From: Notospermus geniculatus
Lineage: Eukaryota; Nemertea; Pilidiophora; Heteronemertea; Lineidae
Length of the DNA stretch: 64,000 bases
NCBI GenBank assembly: GCA_002633025.1
Contig: NMRB01000109.1
Span: forward strand, 434,775 to 498,774
Direction of reading: 5' to 3'
Position 1 is the first letter of the stretch. Each line of letters opens with the position of its first letter. Positions 59,401-64,000 of this stretch are shown one piece after another. The position numbers and the translations under genes were made by a program. The notes beneath the pieces are model-generated. The model made no database searches, was not told the origin of the DNA, and saw only the letters and a list, made by a program, of their open reading frames with translations.

Positions 59401-60767
59401 TAGTCAAGACGGTCGAAATACGGCAGCGCCTGTAGATATGTCTTGTATTCAATGAGTTTTTCTGTTCCCCGGTGGAGAAGACCAATATGCGGGTCCGCTC
59501 GGACAACAGTCTGTAACGGAGAAAATTATCAAAGGCTTGAAGCACAAAACAGTAAAAAAACTGTCCAGTAAGTAACCATGTAGGTGGTAATAATAATAAT
59601 ATTGTGAAGCTTTTTTTTATAAAGTGCTTTCCACTGTGATACAGTCTCCAAGTGCTTGCCATTATTACACCAGTCTCTCAAGCAACAGCTAATGAATCAG
59701 GACGTGCAATCTGACATCTTTCTCAAACATGTAGCCTATCTCACCTCTCCATCAAGAGTAAGGACCAGCCTCAACACCCCGTGAGCAGCTGGATGCTGTG
59801 GACCAAAATTCAGTGTGATATTCTGGACTTGTTTTTCAATAACTTCAGCTCGATCTGAAAAAGTAATTCAAAGGGTCAGAAGACGAAATTACTCTTGTGT
59901 AGTTAGGCCTAGCTAGCCTAGGCCAAGTTTGGAGTTGAAATTGAACCAAGCCGGATGCCACTATGATGACGCCACACTGTCTGCATCCTTACTTACCATT
60001 GAGTGGTCGGTTCTTGAACTGTTGCGCAATCCCTTCCGTAAAGAGGACAGGAGCATTAAACTTCTCATAGAATTCTGCATCGGCATTCCATTTGGCGGCA
60101 CCCCTATAAGAAAGACATGGGATGTTGTCGTGGTTGTTGTGAAGCCAAGGAAAATCGCAACTGCATGCACACACTGCACGCATTTTGGCTCGCTCAGCAT
60201 TAGCCTACGAGGTCCTATTTTCATTTTTCATGTTTTTATTCAACACAAGTCTTGCATGCATGCAAAAGTCAAAGTGTAAGTGAAGTGGTCATCTGCATTC
60301 ATCAGCTGTTCATGTTCAACATGAATGATGTCATGTCGATGTCGACGATGTTTCAAAATCAAGGTCAGATCAGGTGTGAAAGGAAGGAATGTCCCAGGAA
60401 AACTGTCCCAGGAACAAAAGATCCTATTGTTACATTCTAATCTCTGGTGATTGGTTTCTATATATAGCCATGCACCTTAATCCGTCATTGAACATACAAT
60501 ACACAATAGAAGCGGACACTTTTTACATGGGGACAATCGTTACTGTTACACCTGTCCTGTGACCCGATCACTAGGCTACTGCCCTCCCCTGGCTGTGGCT
60601 TGCTGTAGCATCATCAGACAAAATACAACAAATCGCACAGTTCAGATTGTTAGAACACAGCCTGACCTTGCGAAATATAGCGCTGGTCCGTGATTTAGTG
60701 GTCCCTTTTGCAACAATTTGGCAACGGAAGGGGCCAAATTTCGTAAACAGCCCAGAGCGGACGCCAT
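56468..60767 (-). CDS. NDUFS2: NADH dehydrogenase (ubiquinone) iron-sulfur protein 2, 49-kDa subunit
   Basis: Eleven exons, 60667-60767, 59997-60103, 59745-59854, 59309-59510, 58430-58617, 58130-58293, 57762-57881, 57509-57638, 57098-57277, 56788-56845 and 56468-56505, give 1398 nt (465 aa; human 463). All splice phases agree. Exon 1 encodes a basic mitochondrial presequence. [14 protein letters not shown] (exon 3) and [14 protein letters not shown] (exon 4) form part of the ubiquinone pocket. [13 protein letters not shown] and [14 protein letters not shown] (exon 5) and the conserved end IVFGEVDR complete the family. The protein is a core subunit of the peripheral arm of complex I in the inner mitochondrial membrane. 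Its last three exons also occur at 53141-53921. The start codon is in a YY1-like context (aaaATGGCGTCC). Confidence 0.96.
57358..57440 (-). repeat. tRNA-derived SINE fragment in NDUFS2 intron 8
   Basis: Same sequence as 54000-54082, between exons 8 and 9. Confidence 0.6.
58030..58129 (-). repeat. tRNA-like SINE abutting the NDUFS2 exon 6 donor
   Basis: On the minus strand, ggtgcagcggtggaacacc (A-box-like) starts about six bases after the exon 6 donor (gtagga), followed by gggctcaaatccgaccc (B-box-like). The element therefore occupies the start of intron 6. Confidence 0.5.
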
Positions 60768-61201
60768 TTTGTAATCGGGACTGAGTGACTTTCCAACATT
60801 CACCATGGAACAGTATCCACTAGAGGCGCTACAAGTTCCACTGACCTCTTGCGGAGGATCGCGTTACCAATCTAGCTGTTTTGTACTGAAAGTCGTTGTA
60901 GATCACGTACACGCTATAAAAACTGGATGAAAAATCATAAACTACAAAATAAAAATATTTTGATTAAAGATATACACTCTATGGTGGTAAATTAAGTATG
61001 TAAATTTAGTACGAATCGCCTATTTTCGCATGTGTTTGAATGAACGGCTGGATTTATCTAATTTGCATATCAGAATGAGAAATCATGAAAATTTGTGGTA
61101 CCAATTGTTCGTGACGTAATGCATAATTTGCATATCAAAATGAGAAATCATGAAATCTGTTAGTTTCCTCGAATGACGAGGTGCATCACGAAAAAGACAA
61201 G
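60768..61201. promoter_or_regulatory. Bidirectional NDUFS2/RBM42 promoter region
   Basis: Start codons of the two genes are 434 nt apart and face away from each other. On the NDUFS2 side is a reverse-complement copy of the RPA3 upstream module. It has octamers ATTTGCAT at 61061-61068 and 61126-61133 (65 bp apart), a TGACGTAA at 61112-61119, and ggcgattcgtactaaatt on the minus strand. A ccactagaggcgct site lies near 60824. Confidence 0.7.
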
Positions 61202-63329
61202 ATGGCGTCCATCACGGAGCAGAAAATGAAAGAAATGGAAGCGGAGATGGACCGGTAATTACGAGGCCTCTATCAATCAAATAATGTCAGATGTTTGATA
61301 AATACTATTTCTTTACGCCCTCCAAGTTTCGCTGTAATACAAGGTTTAGAACGCCCAAAGAATGGTCATTCTTTCTGCCAGTATTTTGCACGTGCACCGT
61401 TGTGCATGCTGCGTGCATGAGACGCGGTGTGGTAGGAATGGGTGTCCTAGCGTTACAATAGTCTGCTAATATTGTGGTTAGATCCGAATAGGCTAATTCA
61501 GTTTGTTCTTATCTCGACCCGTGATAAATGAGTGTGACGGACTTCCTGTCTGCTGCACTCCCACTGGAAATAAATTGGCTTGGGTCGATTTTATTTCCAA
61601 GTCCTGACTGACCAGTCAGTGACTCCCCCCGACTCCCGAGTGACACGACACGACTTCAGTAAACTTATTTAGGCCAAGGCCTAGGCCTGTCTTTTGTGAC
61701 TAGTCTAGTCTTGTGCATATAAATGTTGCAGTGTTCATCTTGTCATTCGCTTACACCTATGTCAATTTTCAATGATTCAATGATGCAATCAGTGAATTTC
61801 GCTGATCAGTGTGTTCCCAGGTGATAAACCTGCATGTATTCCGGTCCTTGTTGGAATGTTAAGCCTAAATACTCATTTACATTGCTATATCTATTCTATT
61901 CCAGCTTCGAGGAGGAAATTTCGACCGTGCAGGAGGCTGCAGGCCTACAAGCATCGAAATTCATCCTCGGTGCGCAGACGTACAGTCATGTCCAGCAACA
62001 GTTACAACAGCAAGTTGGTCATCCTGGAGCGGCAGTGAGTACAGGAGGGATGCTTCTACAGGCCCCTCCTCCTCCGCCTCCAGCCAGCACTGCCCCGGGA
62101 TATGACCAATCACAGAGTAATTATGCCTGTAAGTGGAAGTTAAATACGGATCTGAGATAGTATGGTGGTGCAGTGGTTGACCATCAGACTTGAGACTTAG
62201 AGATCATGGGTTTGATTCACCGATGAGGAACCTGCATGCCGTTTATCCCGACAGGTCGCCGCTGCGATCGAAGCGACGTCATTGACGTCGTTTTAAGTGT
62301 TGGTGTTGTGTCATGAAAAATGAGCTGTACATTTTTCTACAGGAATAATGAGATAAAGACATTGCCTAGTGCATTTGTATTGTAAAATTCAAGTAAAAGC
62401 ATTTACTAGTCTTTATTCATATGACCCATTAGTTCATCCGGTTCCCCATTTATTGAGTTGCCAATTTGTATTGTCAACTGGTCTGAAAGGATTAAGAGAG
62501 GGTTGAATGAACTATTCCTTGAGGCACAAATTGGGTCAAAACCCCAACCTCTTACTTATGAATATCTAACCAAACATCTTTTTTGCCTACAGTGGCTCCG
62601 CCACCTCCACCACCGGGTCCCTCGCCGGATGGCACAGCGGGCGTTCAGCCATCCCCGACTCCGTCATTCCTCCCACCGCAACTGCGCCACAGACCCCCAA
62701 GACCGCCTCCACCGATGGGAATGCCGCCCAGGCCTCCAATGGGAATGCCGCCACGTGGACCGCCTCCGATGGGTCCCCCTGGTATGGGAATGCGGCCACC
62801 ACCTTTAGGACCACCTGGGATGTCACCCAGAATGCATCGGCACATGGTAAACAAAACTTCATTCTACGATTCTACAAAGTTCTTCTTATTTCTCTGTCCA
62901 TTCATTTCTTGCTTCCAATGGCCGTATCTTTAACATAGCACGTTTCTTCTCAGATGTACTCAAACCGATATGACGACAACAGGAATAGTGCTGTCATCAT
63001 TGCCAAACCGAAAATCGTGTATCAAGCGCCCCCTGTCAAAAAGGCGAAGAAACGCAAAGCGAAAAAAGAGAAGGAAAAAGAAGTGGCAGAAGAGGCACCG
63101 CCCGAACTGGCGCCGCCTCCCGCCAGGGAAGAAAGTCCCGAGTATGAGCAGCCGCCGCCGATGGTGGATGAGGATACGACGCCGGTGAATATGGAGATGG
63201 AAGAGTTTATGGGCGAGGTCGAGGAAGAGCCGGGATCGTCTAAAAAAGGGAAGGCGAAGAAGAAGAAGGTGGTGAGGACGGCGGCTGGTGTGGTGTGGGA
63301 GGATGATAGTTTGTTAGAATGGGATCCTG
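61202..63329 (+). CDS. RBM42: RNA-binding protein 42, N-terminal exons (partial)
   Basis: Exons 61202-61254, 61905-62128, 62593-62846 and 62954-63329 are in frame. The protein opens with an acidic/Met-rich helix (MASITEQKMKEMEAEM), then FILGAQTYSHVQ, a proline-rich region with PPPP, GMPPRPPMG and MGPPGMGMRPP repeats, then NRNSAVIIAKPKIVYQAPP, a Lys-rich stretch (KKAKKRKAKKEKEKE), an acidic segment and VVWEDDSLLEWDP. This order is that of RBM42, whose single C-terminal RRM follows directly and lies beyond the window. RBM42 is reported to bind hnRNP K and mRNA. The final exon is repeated at 63636. Confidence 0.9.
62158..62345 (+). repeat. tRNA-derived SINE in RBM42 intron 2
   Basis: ggtggtgcagtggttgacc (A-box-like) and gggtttgattc (B-box-like) precede a body with tgccgtttatcccgacaggt. 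That body phrase also occurs at about 9870 and 23660, so those sites are head-less relatives. Confidence 0.6.
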
Positions 63330-63559
63330 GTAAGTACAGAGCTGCTGCTGCTGGAGCGGTCCAATGAAAACATCACCACCTCTCACCTCTTCACCTCCAT
63401 TTTGCCTTTTTCTCATTTTCCCTTCTTCCCATTTTGCCTTCTCTCGACTTTGCCTTTCCCGCATTTCGTCTTCTTCCCATTTCCCTATTCCACCTCCCTC
63501 CCATTTTGTCTTCTTCCCATCATTTTGTCTTCTTCCCATTTCGCTTTCCCATTTCTCAA
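62880..63559. repeat. RBM42 exon 4 segment, first copy, ending in CT-rich tract
   Basis: The segment from 62880 is replayed after the N at 63560. Downstream of exon 4 the intron is a CT-rich low-complexity tract (about 63367-63558) of cttcccattt-type phrases that reaches the N. Low complexity may have caused the failed join. Confidence 0.85.
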
Positions 63560-63635
63560 NGTTCTTCTTATTTCTCTGTCCATTCATTTCTTGCTTCCAA
63601 TGGCCGTATCTTTAACATAGCACGTTTCTTCTCAG

Positions 63636-64000
63636 ATGTACTCAAACCGATATGACGACAACAGAAATAGCGCTGTCATCATTGCCAAACCAAAAATTGT
63701 GTATCAAGCGCCCCCTGTCAAAAAGGCGAAGAAACGCAAAGCGAAAAAAGAGAAGGAGAAAGAAGTGGCAGAAGAGGCACCGCCCGAAGTGACGCCGCCT
63801 CCCACCAGGGAAGAAAGTCCCGAGTATGAGCAGCCGCCGCCGATGGTGGATGAGGATACGACGCCAGTGAATATGGAGATGGAAGAGTTTATGGGCGAGG
63901 TCGAGGAAGAGCCGGGCTCGTCTAAAAAAGGGAAGGCGAAGAAGAAGAAGGTGGTGAGGACGGCGGCTGGGGTGGTGTGGGAGGATGATAGTTTGTTGGA
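63636..64000 (+). pseudogene. Repeated RBM42 exon 4 (cut by window end)
   Basis: It follows the N at 63560 and matches 62954-63318 with few changes, for example EVTPPPTREE for ELAPPPAREE. The splice acceptor is intact. It is probably the second allele, and is likely the copy connected to the RRM exons beyond the window. Confidence 0.8.

Noticed and set aside
62587-62862. Antisense open frames over the proline-rich RBM42 exon
   Set aside because: They are a by-product of the GC-rich, biased coding sequence on the other strand.

Overview
The window is genomic DNA of an animal. Multi-exon genes have GT-AG introns, and the products include a nuclear-encoded complex I subunit, a mitochondrial-type alanyl-tRNA synthetase, a secreted kringle protein and SLC16 transporters. 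The genes lie among many foldback (MITE-like) elements and tRNA-derived SINEs. High divergence between near-duplicate blocks and the repeat style suggest a highly heterozygous marine invertebrate. A deuterostome such as an echinoderm is my guess, but the sequence does not prove it.

Layout. 1-2930 holds repeats and no gene I can support. 2932-15162 and 16062-28614 are two head-to-tail copies of a block of about 12.3 kb. Each carries one SLC16 (monocarboxylate transporter) gene on + and ends in a promoter-like module. Copy 2 (653 codons) is complete. Copy 1 lacks TM6 and TM7-8 through two in-frame losses inside one exon. RPA3 (+, 28738-30339) follows, with its last two exons repeated after a one-base N join. 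Next on the minus strand come a nine-finger C2H2 zinc-finger gene (38583-40331), a secreted two-kringle/PAN protein (42065-44438) and the C-terminal 551 residues of AARS2 (45766-48966). A candidate AARS2 first exon lies at 50596-50641. The catalytic exons are missing and probably fall in the join at 49755. A lone SLC16-type terminal exon (+, 50689-50919) is followed by a 34-bp x 14 minisatellite. NDUFS2 is complete on the minus strand (56468-60767), with its last three exons repeated on the other side of a 1-kb N gap (53141-53921). RBM42 starts head-to-head with NDUFS2 at 61202 and runs off the window, its fourth exon also repeated after an N.

The genes are mostly unrelated housekeeping functions (DNA replication, respiratory chain, mitochondrial translation, RNA binding), not a pathway cluster. 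The main points of interest are: a repeated octamer/TTACGTCA promoter module in front of both RPA3 and NDUFS2; the paired blocks, which give filled and empty sites for several transposon families; nested and clustered palindromes; and assembly joins that replay sequence, which must be settled before any copy-number claim is believed.
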